64,000 bases of DNA from CAYTGM01 sp964437365 (GTDB lineage Bacteria; Sumerlaeota; Sumerlaeia; SLMS01): contig CAYTGM010000010.1 of NCBI GenBank assembly GCA_964437365.1, positions 115,788-179,787 on the forward strand. Direction: 5' to 3'. A program made the position numbers and the translations under genes. Shown here one piece after another: positions 34,040 through 43,307 of the stretch. A model generated the notes under the pieces. It saw nothing but the letters and a program-made list of their open reading frames with translations, was not told the DNA's origin and did no database searches. Position 1 is the stretch's first letter, and each line of letters begins with the position of its first letter.

Positions 34040-35672
34040 TTGGAAGCCTCCAGGTTATCGAGGCGTTGTTGCATCATTTCGAGCTGCTGACGCAACAGCC
34101 TGTTCTCTTCGCGCAGGGCTTTAATTCCTTCCATCGCCAGAGGCATCAGGTGTGTATAGTCCATAGCCATCGCCTCTGTTCCTTCCTCGTTCATGTGGAC
34201 GACTTCCGGAATAACTGTGGCAACTTCTTCGGCGATGAATCCGAGGTCCCGCTTTCCTTCCTGAGAAGGATGATTCCAGGTGAAGGTTACACCGCGTAAC
34301 TGATCGATCTTTTCGAGGGGCTCGGTGATATTATTGACGTCATCTTTATAACGGGCCCCGGAGGTTTCCAGAAGGCTGACGCAGCGTATATCACCGGTCA
34401 CGTCCAGTTCATAGGTGCCGGTTCCATCAAAGGCACCGCCAACACCGAGAAACCCGGTTGAGGCATCGCTAAGGAATGTATCTCCAGTGACGGAAAGAAC
34501 CCCCTGGACATCCAGCTCTTTACTGCCATCGAAACTGATGAGCGTTGTTCCGACAGTAATCAGACCGTTTGTGACCTTGGACAAACTGTCAGAGTCGTTT
34601 TGAAGTTTGGTGGCGCCTATGGCATCGTCGGCAAGATCAGCCCCTCCGATGGTACCGTCTACTATATGATCTTTCGATCCAACAGCACCAGAAATTGTTG
34701 AGATCGCAACCTGACTTGAATAGACTGAATCATCGGCGAGATTGCTGGATGTTATACCGCCAAACTCAATGTCCGCACCACTGATCGAACCATCAACAAT
34801 ATGGTCCTTAAAGCCTGCAGCACCAGATATTGTCTCTGTTCCAATTTGACTTGAGTACACCGAATCATCGGCGAGGTTGCTGGATGTTATACCGCCAAAC
34901 TCAATGTCCGCACCACTGATCGAACCATCAANNNNNNNNNNNNNNNNNNNNNNNNNNNNNNNNNNNNNNNNNNNNNNNNNNNNNNNNNNNNNNNNNNNNN
35001 NNNNNNNNNNNNNNNNNNNNNNNNNNNNNNNTCGGCGAGGTTGCTGGATGTTATACCGCCAAACTCAATGTCCGCACCACTGATCGTTCCATCGACTATA
35101 TGATCCTTAATGCCTGCAGCACCAGATATTGTCTCTGTTCCTATTAGACTTGAGTACACAGAATCATCTTCTATCGCAGCGCTGTTCACAACACCCGCAG
35201 GGAGATAGCCTGATCCATCACTGACGTATATACTATTCGCTGCTTTAGCAAGAGAAGAATCGTAATTGTCGAGGGTATCAGCGTTCTTCGCTTTTCGGGC
35301 GAGCACTGAAAAGAGGGAGGAGGTAACACGCTGACGGGGAAACGTGGTTCCATCGGCATCTACCTCCAGCCAGACTTGAGGTTGATTCTCAATAACTGAA
35401 GTGAGACTCGCATCCGTCACTTCTACAACGAGGAGCCCGTCGGTGACAGATATCGTGGATGGGCCCCATGATCCCAGTTCTGTACCACCGGTACTGGCAT
35501 CGAAGAGTTTAAGTGTGACATCAACGGAACCATTGACCGGTGTTCCCGAGTCTGCCAGGCGCCCCTGCCAGGTGAAAGTGCTGGGTGCATCTGCGTTTGA
35601 AACTTCTGAAACTGAAACCATTCCCGCCAGCATCGCCAGGATGGCGAAGCGAGCGAAGCGCTGCTTTAACAT
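34036..35672 (-). CDS. Exported repeat protein with C-terminal S74 chaperone domain (interrupted by assembly gap)
   Basis: This is one gene split by 100 N (34932-35031). The start is ATG at 35672 (ATGAGG upstream; ATG 35684 is also in frame). Signal peptide MLKQRFARFAILAMLAGMVSV. A beta-sandwich FTWQGRLADSGTPVNG domain follows, typical of bacterial exported proteins. Next are tandem 45-aa units beginning DDSVYSS and ending GGITSSNLA. The C-terminus is a peptidase_S74-type intramolecular chaperone (SGARYKDDVNNI, GFIAEEVATVIPEVV, MDYTHLMPLAMEGIKAL) plus a coiled coil. S74 domains trimerise fibres and may self-cleave. The frame differs on the two sides of the gap because 100 N is a placeholder. 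Confidence 0.8.
34932..35031. other. Assembly gap (100 N)
   Basis: Exactly 100 undetermined bases lie within a 135-bp tandem repeat of the S74 gene. Flanks are consistent with a missing length of 71 nt plus a multiple of 135. Confidence 0.95.
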
Positions 35673-35930
35673 AGTTGACCTCATCTCTTCTGGCCGGAGC
35701 TCGGCGGCTCTTCGGCTTTATTTGTTGTTCTTGACAATAAGGTTTCCGGGATTAGGAGTCGCGGATCAAGCAGAGTTGAATTGCCTTTCGATTATTTGTT
35801 TACAAACAGAACAAGAGAAGCTTCCCATTTGAGTTGTAATCCCGGGAATCGAAGTTTTCTGTCGCCGCTGATGGTTTGGAGTAACTTCTCTCTTGCCTTG
35901 TGGTGGTGGTTGCATAAACGTTTAAGCAAG

Positions 35931-38450
35931 ATGCCACGATACTACCATCTCCTCATCATTCTCCTCCTCATCCCACTGCTTTCCTACGCAGATCAGCCCT
36001 CCATTGTCCCTCTTGGAGCAACTTCCGGCAACCTCGTGAATCCCAGCTTTGAATTTGGGGGAGCGGGGTGGAGTCTCTCCAACCCCGGAATCCTTCACAC
36101 AGCCGTTCCCTCAGACCCCTTCTATCCCGCTCCCGATGGGTCAACTGTGCTCCTTTCAGATTCAGGGGACTGTACCTCTCAGTTTGCCTTCAGCGCCGTT
36201 CAGATTGTGGATCAGCTCGAACCGTTCACTCTCTATGAATTGACAGTGGATGTCTTTCCTCTCGCTGGTGAAGACCATCGGCTTTGGTTTAGGATGATGG
36301 ACGCAGAAACGGACTTCGAGGCCTTTGACGAGGACCTTTACAGGCCCTCCTTCAATAACGACCAGGAAACGATCGATTTGATTCCCGGTCAGTGGCAAAC
36401 TATCAGACTCAATTTCTCCAGTAGTGATGTTCCAGCTTATATAGACGATTTCTTTCAGATACAACTGCAGGGGTGTCAGATGGCTGTTGACAATTTTCAG
36501 CTCTATGAACTCCCTCTGATTCAAAGCCCTGGAAATATCACCTATTACATCAGCGAAAGTGGTGGAGATGATTCCAACGACGGCTTAAGTGAACTAACCC
36601 CCTGGAAGAGTTTTCAGGCTATACGTAAAATGTATTTCAATGCTGGCGATCAGGTCCTGCTGAAGCGTGGCGACCTCTGGAACGAAGAAATGATGATTAG
36701 AGGCATGGGAACCTCGGGAAATCCTGTAACACTGGGGTCTTACGGAACCGGTGATCTTCCTCATATAGACACTAACAATCTGGAATCCGGGCGAGCTATT
36801 ACGGTGCAGAATCCCAGCTTCTGGACGATCAGAGACATGTCAGCGTCCGACTCAAAACTGGGTTTGTATTTACGTTATTATTTGAGTTACGGAAACCAGG
36901 ACGTCCTGGTTGAAAACTGCCAATTTCAGGATATGGATAGCTGGACTGTAGATACACCGGGCACAAACTATGAGGTGAGTTTTAACACAGCTGTTTTCGT
37001 CGGTGGCCGGGTAGCAGGTAACCAGCAGTTCAATACGGTGCTGGATGGGTTAACTGTTCGCAATTGTGGTTTTGAGAACTGCACCGCAGGCTTTCTCGCA
37101 GGTTGGTACTTCCCCGAATTAATCTATAACCGAATCACTAATCTTCTGGTCGAAGACAGCTATGCAACAAAGGTAAGTGCAGGCGGAGTGATGGTTAATA
37201 GCGTGGAAGACGGGATTATTCGCCGGTTTCGTACTTATGAACCATTGGGTCGAGATGATAACTTTATCTGGGGAAGCACCGGTGGTATTGTCAGCTCGAG
37301 TCGGAATATCCTTTTCGAAGACTGTGAATTCTCTGAAACAGATCGCATGTGGTTCAATGATCAGGCAGGAGATGGCTGTGGGCTTGATATAGACGGAAGA
37401 AATATTAACGTTACGGTACGTGATACGATCTTCCATGGTAACGATGCCCCCGGCCTGCTCTTTCTGTCGACCTATGCCGTGATAAACTCTCAAGTAACAA
37501 TTGAAGACAGCGTCATGTTTAATAATGGTCTGGATGGCGCCGTCACCTTTGGTGGGAATGCGTGGGAGATCAAGGCAACGGACGGCGCCGTAAGCGGTCA
37601 GTTTGAAAACCTGGGGCTGTACCCTCCGAACACGTCGCTCGGCCATATCTATAATCCCAATCCGGCTCAGGTGTCGCTTTCGAATATCAGGTATCTTGAT
37701 TACGAGAATGATGTCCTCTCTCGCTCTGATCCCAGTTGGAATTTCAATACGAACGGTGACTTTGAAGGCTGGACTGGCTTTAACGACTGGGACTCGGCTT
37801 CTGTCATCAACGGCGTTCTTGAAGGGAGAAGTTCAGGAAACGACGCGTACGTCTATTCACCGCCCGTCTGGATCAATACACATCGCCAGAGAGCCATCAC
37901 TATTGAGATGAGTGTGGATCAAGGTAACCTGGCTCAGCTGTTCTTCAATCGGGAAACGGATCCACTCTTCGATGGAGAGAAAACCGTTCCTTTTGAGGTA
38001 ATCCCTGACGGCGATCTTCATGAGTATGAACTCCATCTGCGAGGCACGGACGCGTATCGAGGGATTGTTACTCAACTGAGAATCGACCCAACGATGATCG
38101 AGGGAGCGACCTTTAGAGTATCAGAAGTACAGATACTGGATGACGTGACCGAAACCCTTCCATGGTCCCCCGAATCGCTCAGGGCCCTTCGGGTGAATGG
38201 GGGAGACATTGCGCTTAGCTGGAAAGATGTGGCAGATAACGAAGAGCACTTCGTCCTCGAGCGGGCCTTCTTTGATGCTGATTTTCAGTGGGTTGCTACA
38301 TTGCCGGCTGGATCCGAATCATTTTTAGATTCAGAGGCCCCGGAAGACGGCGAGGTCCGTTATCGGCTGCGAGCCTTCAATAAGGCAGGGTTTTCAGCTC
38401 CCAGAGAAGTTCTGACAACTGAGTTTTCCGATCAGTTTCTCATCTATTAA
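35931..38450 (+). CDS. Secreted right-handed beta-helix protein with fibronectin III-like C-terminus
   Basis: The product is 839 aa from the ATG at 35931 (an in-frame start at 35781 adds an unlikely leader). Signal peptide MPRYYHLLIILLLIPLLSYA. An N-terminal carbohydrate-binding-like beta sandwich spans about 30-200 (NLVNPSFEFGGAGWSL). A right-handed parallel beta-helix, typical of polysaccharide lyases and surface proteins, covers about 205-600 (YYISESGGDDSNDGLSELTPWKSF; repeated N-x-x-x-x-x-x-C-x-F rungs such as VLVENCQFQDM). A second CBM-like region lies at about 640-745, then an FN3 domain (LRALRVNGGDIALSWKDVAD). A polysaccharide substrate is inferred only from the fold. Confidence 0.75.
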   Translation: MPRYYHLLIILLLIPLLSYADQPSIVPLGATSGNLVNPSFEFGGAGWSLSNPGILHTAVPSDPFYPAPDGSTVLLSDSGDCTSQFAFSAVQIVDQLEPFTLYELTVDVFPLAGEDHRLWFRMMDAETDFEAFDEDLYRPSFNNDQETIDLIPGQWQTIRLNFSSSDVPAYIDDFFQIQLQGCQMAVDNFQLYELPLIQSPGNITYYISESGGDDSNDGLSELTPWKSFQAIRKMYFNAGDQVLLKRGDLWNEEMMIRGMGTSGNPVTLGSYGTGDLPHIDTNNLESGRAITVQNPSFWTIRDMSASDSKLGLYLRYYLSYGNQDVLVENCQFQDMDSWTVDTPGTNYEVSFNTAVFVGGRVAGNQQFNTVLDGLTVRNCGFENCTAGFLAGWYFPELIYNRITNLLVEDSYATKVSAGGVMVNSVEDGIIRRFRTYEPLGRDDNFIWGSTGGIVSSSRNILFEDCEFSETDRMWFNDQAGDGCGLDIDGRNINVTVRDTIFHGNDAPGLLFLSTYAVINSQVTIEDSVMFNNGLDGAVTFGGNAWEIKATDGAVSGQFENLGLYPPNTSLGHIYNPNPAQVSLSNIRYLDYENDVLSRSDPSWNFNTNGDFEGWTGFNDWDSASVINGVLEGRSSGNDAYVYSPPVWINTHRQRAITIEMSVDQGNLAQLFFNRETDPLFDGEKTVPFEVIPDGDLHEYELHLRGTDAYRGIVTQLRIDPTMIEGATFRVSEVQILDDVTETLPWSPESLRALRVNGGDIALSWKDVADNEEHFVLERAFFDADFQWVATLPAGSESFLDSEAPEDGEVRYRLRAFNKAGFSAPREVLTTEFSDQFLIY

Positions 38451-38617
38451 TCTCAACTTTCGGTATCTTCGCTGATCATGCTCTTGTTGACCCACTCCAA
38501 GGGAGCAGGCCAATTTCTTATCGATCATTTGATACGTTGGAAAACTTTCAATCTCTCTCATCTTAGTTTATCAAAGATTTGAAGAGGTTTTTCTCAAAAA
38601 CAGGATTCCGTTAAGCC

Positions 38618-39289
38618 ATGTCAAAAAAGCACCTTTTGCGCATTGTCTCCTTCAGTCTCGCCACCCTTCTCGTATTCATGACAGGATGTGGATCGAAATC
38701 GAGGGCTTCCGCTGATTACACGCTCCCGAAGGTACGCGTTGCCGTTCTGGACGGAATTACCAATTACGAGGTTTCTCCAAAGGGAGACGTGGAAGACAAT
38801 GGTTGGTGGTTCAGTGCTCGAAACCGCTATAAATCAGCAAATATCGGGATTCAGCTCGGTCAGGCACTTGCCGACGAAATGCAGGGTATCCAAGGTGTTG
38901 AGATCTATCCTCGCGAAGATCTTTCTATCTACTACGCCCAGAAGGAACGCCTTCTTGAACGTGCTTACCCTGACCTTGAACCAGCGGAGAGAAAACAGCT
39001 CCTATCTCTTCAAGACCCGGTAGATTATGGTCGTTCTCTTGGGATGGACTATGTCGTCACCTCTAAGATCAACTCCAGCTCCACCCTTGTGAATCGAACA
39101 ACATCGATCTGGCTGAGCACGCTGGAAGCGGAAGTTGCCGTGATTCGCGTGAGTGATGGACAAACCGTTGATTACTGGACCTGGAGGGATTCCGATTACT
39201 TCGATTCACAGCTCTCCATGGTTGAGGAATGCGCGAGGGAGCTAACCAGGAAAGCTCGCAAATCCGGCGTCTTCCTGTCAAACAGCTGA
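38618..39289 (+). CDS. Lipoprotein, possibly CsgG/LpoB-like fold
   Basis: The 223-aa protein has lipobox MTGC at about residues 21-24. A mature alpha/beta domain begins KVRVAVLDGITNYE, then GIQLGQALADEMQGIQGVEIYPREDL, and GMDYVVTSKI. The alternation of a short beta strand, a long helix and a Y-V-V-T strand resembles the ABL2/CsgG/LpoB/DUF799 group of outer-membrane lipoproteins. The assignment is by pattern only. The next gene starts 109 nt downstream in the same direction. Confidence 0.6.
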   Translation: MSKKHLLRIVSFSLATLLVFMTGCGSKSRASADYTLPKVRVAVLDGITNYEVSPKGDVEDNGWWFSARNRYKSANIGIQLGQALADEMQGIQGVEIYPREDLSIYYAQKERLLERAYPDLEPAERKQLLSLQDPVDYGRSLGMDYVVTSKINSSSTLVNRTTSIWLSTLEAEVAVIRVSDGQTVDYWTWRDSDYFDSQLSMVEECARELTRKARKSGVFLSNS

Positions 39290-39397
39290 TAGGCTCACGT
39301 CTCCTCCTCAACCAAACGTTCGCTCATTGATCTGTGTCAGATTCACATGGCTGACTGATCATCATTCCGTCTAAACTCTAACTTCGGGAAAGTTAAC

Positions 39398-40144
39398 TTG
39401 GCGCGCCGTCGCAGAAATAGAAACCGTCCGTCCTATTCCCCAGAGGAGCAAACGCAGAGGGAAAACGTTGGCTCCACTTCTCAAGCAACAGAACAGGGCT
39501 CTGGTAAGTCCGGTAAAGAAGGAACGGAATTAATCACAAAGAAGGTCATTCTGACGGTGATTATTGCGATCTTCGTTATCTTTGAGCTTTCCATGTTTAT
39601 TATCTTTGGTGCCGGAGAAGAGATCCACTGGAAGAAGGAGCTGGTCTCCATCGAAAGGATTTATGAGCGGGGCGAGTTTGACGAAGCGAGCAGAGAGCTG
39701 GAAGGTTTCGGTGATCGCTGGCCAGGAGCAAAGGACACGTTCGGCTGGAACAATAAGATGGGTGAGTATGCGGCGAAGGCAGAACGCTGGGAAGTCGCTG
39801 CGGATCATTATCTTCGGGCAAGTCAGATCGATCCTGAGAGAGATAAGGTACACGCTTTAGCAGGTGAGGCGCTTTGGAAGTCCGGTCAGAAGGAGAAGGC
39901 GCTTGCTATCCTTCAGGAAGAACTTAAAGAGTTCTCCAGCGCGACGGGAGACCATGATCGGGCGAATTACTACCTGGGCTTATATCTGTTTGAGCAGGAA
40001 AGATACGTCGAAGCCTTTCAGCATTTCCAGGCAATCGTTGATCGCGAACAGTGGCAGGATGAGTTGGCACCCATCTATGCTCGTGTGAACGATGAGCTTC
40101 TTGAGCCAGTTCGTCAGGAAGTCCAGCAGAGTACCGACTCCTGA
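39398..40144 (+). CDS. Membrane-anchored TPR protein
   Basis: The product is 248 aa from a TTG start. A very basic N-terminus (MARRRRNRNR) and Gln/Ser-rich linker precede one membrane helix at about 48-71 (KVILTVIIAIFVIFELSMFIIF). About four tetratricopeptide-like helical pairs follow (AAKAERWEVAADHYLRASQIDPE; ALAGEALWKSGQKEKALAILQEE; YYLGLYLFEQERYVEAFQHFQAI). It is a likely scaffold in envelope assembly (inference). lysS follows after 53 nt. Confidence 0.75.
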   Translation: MARRRRNRNRPSYSPEEQTQRENVGSTSQATEQGSGKSGKEGTELITKKVILTVIIAIFVIFELSMFIIFGAGEEIHWKKELVSIERIYERGEFDEASRELEGFGDRWPGAKDTFGWNNKMGEYAAKAERWEVAADHYLRASQIDPERDKVHALAGEALWKSGQKEKALAILQEELKEFSSATGDHDRANYYLGLYLFEQERYVEAFQHFQAIVDREQWQDELAPIYARVNDELLEPVRQEVQQSTDS

Positions 40145-40197
40145 TCCCGCAACGCACATTTATATTTACTATCTATACGGAGTAGTCAACAGCGGCC

Positions 40198-41733
40198 ATG
40201 TCCAGCTTCCCCTTTCTTCCCGACCACAACGACCTGATTCAAACGCGATACGAAAAGGTCAACGCACTGCGCGAAGCAGGTATTAATCCCTACCCTGCGC
40301 GTTTCGACGCCAAAGATGTTGCGGAAGATATTATAAAACGGGGTGACGAGCTTCTTGAGTCAGAAGAACAGGTGACCGTCATGGGACGGGTTCTCGTCAT
40401 TCGTTCCTTTGGCAAAGCAGCGTTCTTTCATGTTCAGGATCGTTCTGGAAAGATTCAAGTCTACGTCAAGAAGGGCGTCACGACGGACAGTGGCTTTGAA
40501 GTCTATAAGAAGTTTCTCGACGGCGGCGATCTTGTTGGTGTCACCGGTAAACTCTTCAAGACAAAGACCGGCGAGCTGACAATCGAAGCGGCCGACCTGG
40601 TTCTCTGCAGCAAGGCTGTACGTCAGCTTCCTGAGAAATGGCACGGCATGAAAGATGTCGAACTACGCTATCGTCAGCGCTATGTAGACCTTATCGCGAA
40701 TCCGGAAGTCGCTGAAGTCTTTCGCTCTCGATCAAAGATCGTTTCTGCCATGCGTCGCTTTCTCGACGACAGTGGTTTCATGGAAGTTGAAACCCCGATG
40801 ATGCAGGCCATCTATGGTGGTGCAAGTGCGCGCCCTTTCGAGACCTACCATAATACTCTCGAGATGCCTTTGTATATGCGTATTGCTCCAGAGCTTTTCC
40901 TGAAGCGACTCGTGGTTGGCGGGCTTGATCGTATTTACGAGATCAACCGAAACTTTAGAAACGAAGGAATTTCAACTCAGCACAACCCTGAGTTCACAAT
41001 GCTGGAACTCTACGCGGGCGGCTGGAATTGTTCCCTGATGATCGACTTCGTTGAGGAGATTCTCCGGGAAACAACAAAACTCGCTTTCGGAACAACGAAG
41101 ATTACCGTTGGCGAGGATGAAGAAATTGACCTGGCCGATCCAATGCCGCGCCTCAAGATGCTGGATTGCGTCTGCGAAAAGGTCGGAGCCGAACTCGACT
41201 GGAAGATGACGCGCGATGAAGTTGCTTCGAAAGTGGATCATCACATTCCGGAAGAAATCACCGCCGGAGATGAAGCCATTGTTCATCTTTTCGAAGAACT
41301 TTGCGAAGATGACCTGGTACGCCCCACGTTTATTATCGAGTTCCCGAAATCTGTCAGCCCTCTTTCCAAATCTGTGGAAGGTCGCCCGGAAGTGGCAGAT
41401 CGTTTTGAACTCTATGCGAACCGTATGGAGATGGCAAACGGCTACTCCGAGCTGAATGATCCCCGCGAGCAATACGAACGTTTTGCAGATCAGGTGAAGC
41501 GTCATGGTGGCGGCGACCTGGAAGCTGCTGCTGAAGTAGATGAAGATTATGTCAGAGCTCTCGAGTACGGAATGGTTCCTACCGCGGGACTTGGTATCGG
41601 TATAGACAGATTAGTCATGATGCTGACGCGTTCCGCTTCAATTCGTGATGTCATTCCTTTCCCGCTCATGCGTACTGTAAAGAAGACAGAAGCAACTGTG
41701 GAAGCAGAAGAAGGAGCTGAGGGCAAAGAGTGA
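40198..41733 (+). CDS. lysS: Lysyl-tRNA synthetase, class II
   Basis: The 511-aa enzyme has an N-terminal OB-fold anticodon domain (VTVMGRVLVIRSFGKAAFFHVQD) and a class II catalytic core. Motif 1 region: KDVELRYRQRYVDLI. Motif 2: RNFRNEGISTQHNPEFTMLE. Motif 3: GLGIGIDRLVMM. It charges tRNA-Lys in the cytosol. The stop overlaps the start of the LolC/E-like gene by 4 nt (GTGA), a lysS-lol order seen in many diderms. Confidence 0.98.
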   Translation: MSSFPFLPDHNDLIQTRYEKVNALREAGINPYPARFDAKDVAEDIIKRGDELLESEEQVTVMGRVLVIRSFGKAAFFHVQDRSGKIQVYVKKGVTTDSGFEVYKKFLDGGDLVGVTGKLFKTKTGELTIEAADLVLCSKAVRQLPEKWHGMKDVELRYRQRYVDLIANPEVAEVFRSRSKIVSAMRRFLDDSGFMEVETPMMQAIYGGASARPFETYHNTLEMPLYMRIAPELFLKRLVVGGLDRIYEINRNFRNEGISTQHNPEFTMLELYAGGWNCSLMIDFVEEILRETTKLAFGTTKITVGEDEEIDLADPMPRLKMLDCVCEKVGAELDWKMTRDEVASKVDHHIPEEITAGDEAIVHLFEELCEDDLVRPTFIIEFPKSVSPLSKSVEGRPEVADRFELYANRMEMANGYSELNDPREQYERFADQVKRHGGGDLEAAAEVDEDYVRALEYGMVPTAGLGIGIDRLVMMLTRSASIRDVIPFPLMRTVKKTEATVEAEEGAEGKE

Positions 41734-43307
41734 CAGCTTCGGCGGAAGGACGTTATCACCTGGGATCGAAGCTGCTGGGTCTGCTGATGGACCTGGTCCT
41801 GTTCGCTTTGTTTCTGGCGATCGGGGTACTCTGTCTGAATGTCCTGATCCAGGTGATCGTTCTCATTGTCGGAATCGTCCAAAGCTTCACGGCACCTGTT
41901 GATCAGTTTGCTCAAATGGCTCAGCAGGAAATCGTCTCTGGAAAAGAACGTATATCAGGGGACGCCATTGACCTGGTGATAGCACTCTTCTCAGCCGTCG
42001 CAGCATTCTTTGCTTACTTTGGCTTTCAGAAGTTCCGACGGAAGTTTCTACACCTCTTTGGTTCAAGCAGCTTTGAGCTCTTTGTGAGTAAGCGGTATTT
42101 GCTCGCAAGAGAGGAAAGCCGGCTTGTCAGCTTGATCACGATCGTTTCCGTTCTGGGAGTTGCAGTAGGTACCATGGCCTTGATTGTGGTCCTTAGTGTG
42201 ATGGAGGGTTTTGATCGTGAGCTCCAGAAAAAGTTTATGGGGATTTTCTCGCATGTTCAGGTAGTTCGTCACCCCGCCTATTTCTCAACACGTGAAATCC
42301 CTCTTGAGGAAGCAGATCGTATCGCGGCAGACCTGGAAGCTTTGGACTTCGTTCTTGGCGCAGCTCCTGTAATCGATCATGAAACGATCATTAAAGCCAA
42401 AACCGGCAGTGACCGCATGGCTTTCGCGCTCTTTCGTGGTATCGACCCTGAGCGAGAAGGACGTGTTTCCAACTTTTTGAATTATATACAAGATGGAAAA
42501 GCCAAGCCAGGCCAGAGGGAAGTTGTAGTCGGTCAGTCTATTGCCAATAAACTCGGTGTCAGAGTAGGCGATGAAATTCGAGCCTACGGGAAGCAGGTGG
42601 AAACTCCTATCCGTCCTGTCTGGAAAACCATGGATCTCGAAGTCGTCGGAATCTTTAACAGCGGCCTCTACGACGTTGACGACAAGTTTATCTATACAAA
42701 TCTCGAGACAATGCAGGAGCTGCTGAGGACTGGAAATAACATAAGTACCGTACGGCTTAAGATCACCGAACCACGAGACGTATCACTCTATCGCGGTCAG
42801 ATCAACGCCAAGTTGCCACGCGCTTACTACATGTCCACCTGGCAGGATATTAACCCTGAGTTTTTCAAAGCTCTTCAAATCGAGAAGATTGCCATGTCGA
42901 TCATCCTGCTTCTCATCGTCATGGTCGCCGCCTTGAACATCATCGGCACGCTTGTCATGACTGTCGTTCAGAAAACACGTGACATAGGAATTCTCAAATC
43001 CATGGGAGCATCTCGTTCAGGTATTATGAAGATCTTTCTCATCCATGGCTTCCTTGTTGGGCTTGTCGGAACCTCGCTGGGTGTAGTCTGGGGAATCCGT
43101 CTTTGCCTTTTCGTTGCCAATGACATCGAAAAGATCTTCATCCTGCCGCCGGCTGTTTATGGTCTGGATAAGCTACCCGTCATCATTGAGCCAGGCAAGA
43201 TTATCATTATGGCCAGCAGCGCCCTGATCATCTGCGTTCTGGCATCCATTATCCCTGCTATCCAAGCTGCACGATTGAATCCCGTTGAAGCCCTGAGGTA
43301 TGATTAA
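41730..43307 (+). CDS. LolC/LolE-type lipoprotein-releasing ABC permease with extra N-terminal membrane region
   Basis: The product is 525 aa from a GTG start overlapping the lysS stop. The usual LolC/E start (FELFVSKRYLLAREESRLVSLITIVSVLGVAVGTMALI) appears only at about residue 112. The first 110 residues add two hydrophobic helices (LLGLLMDLVLFALFLAIGVL; LVIALFSAVAAFFAYFGF). A periplasmic MacB-like domain (about 165-370) is followed by three C-terminal helices with DIGILKSMGAS and ARLNPVEALRYD. LolCDE extracts lipoproteins from the inner membrane for outer-membrane delivery. No LolD ATPase is adjacent, so it must be encoded elsewhere. Confidence 0.9.
   Translation: MTASAEGRYHLGSKLLGLLMDLVLFALFLAIGVLCLNVLIQVIVLIVGIVQSFTAPVDQFAQMAQQEIVSGKERISGDAIDLVIALFSAVAAFFAYFGFQKFRRKFLHLFGSSSFELFVSKRYLLAREESRLVSLITIVSVLGVAVGTMALIVVLSVMEGFDRELQKKFMGIFSHVQVVRHPAYFSTREIPLEEADRIAADLEALDFVLGAAPVIDHETIIKAKTGSDRMAFALFRGIDPEREGRVSNFLNYIQDGKAKPGQREVVVGQSIANKLGVRVGDEIRAYGKQVETPIRPVWKTMDLEVVGIFNSGLYDVDDKFIYTNLETMQELLRTGNNISTVRLKITEPRDVSLYRGQINAKLPRAYYMSTWQDINPEFFKALQIEKIAMSIILLLIVMVAALNIIGTLVMTVVQKTRDIGILKSMGASRSGIMKIFLIHGFLVGLVGTSLGVVWGIRLCLFVANDIEKIFILPPAVYGLDKLPVIIEPGKIIIMASSALIICVLASIIPAIQAARLNPVEALRYD

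Noticed and set aside
34036..34860. S74 domain as evidence for a prophage
   Set aside because: No capsid, terminase, portal or integrase genes are nearby, and the protein has a signal peptide and an exported-protein N-terminal domain.
34036..35684. Two separate genes or a frameshifted pseudogene at the S74 locus
   Set aside because: Frame change coincides exactly with the 100-N placeholder inside a tandem repeat; both sides encode continuous domains, so it is one interrupted gene.
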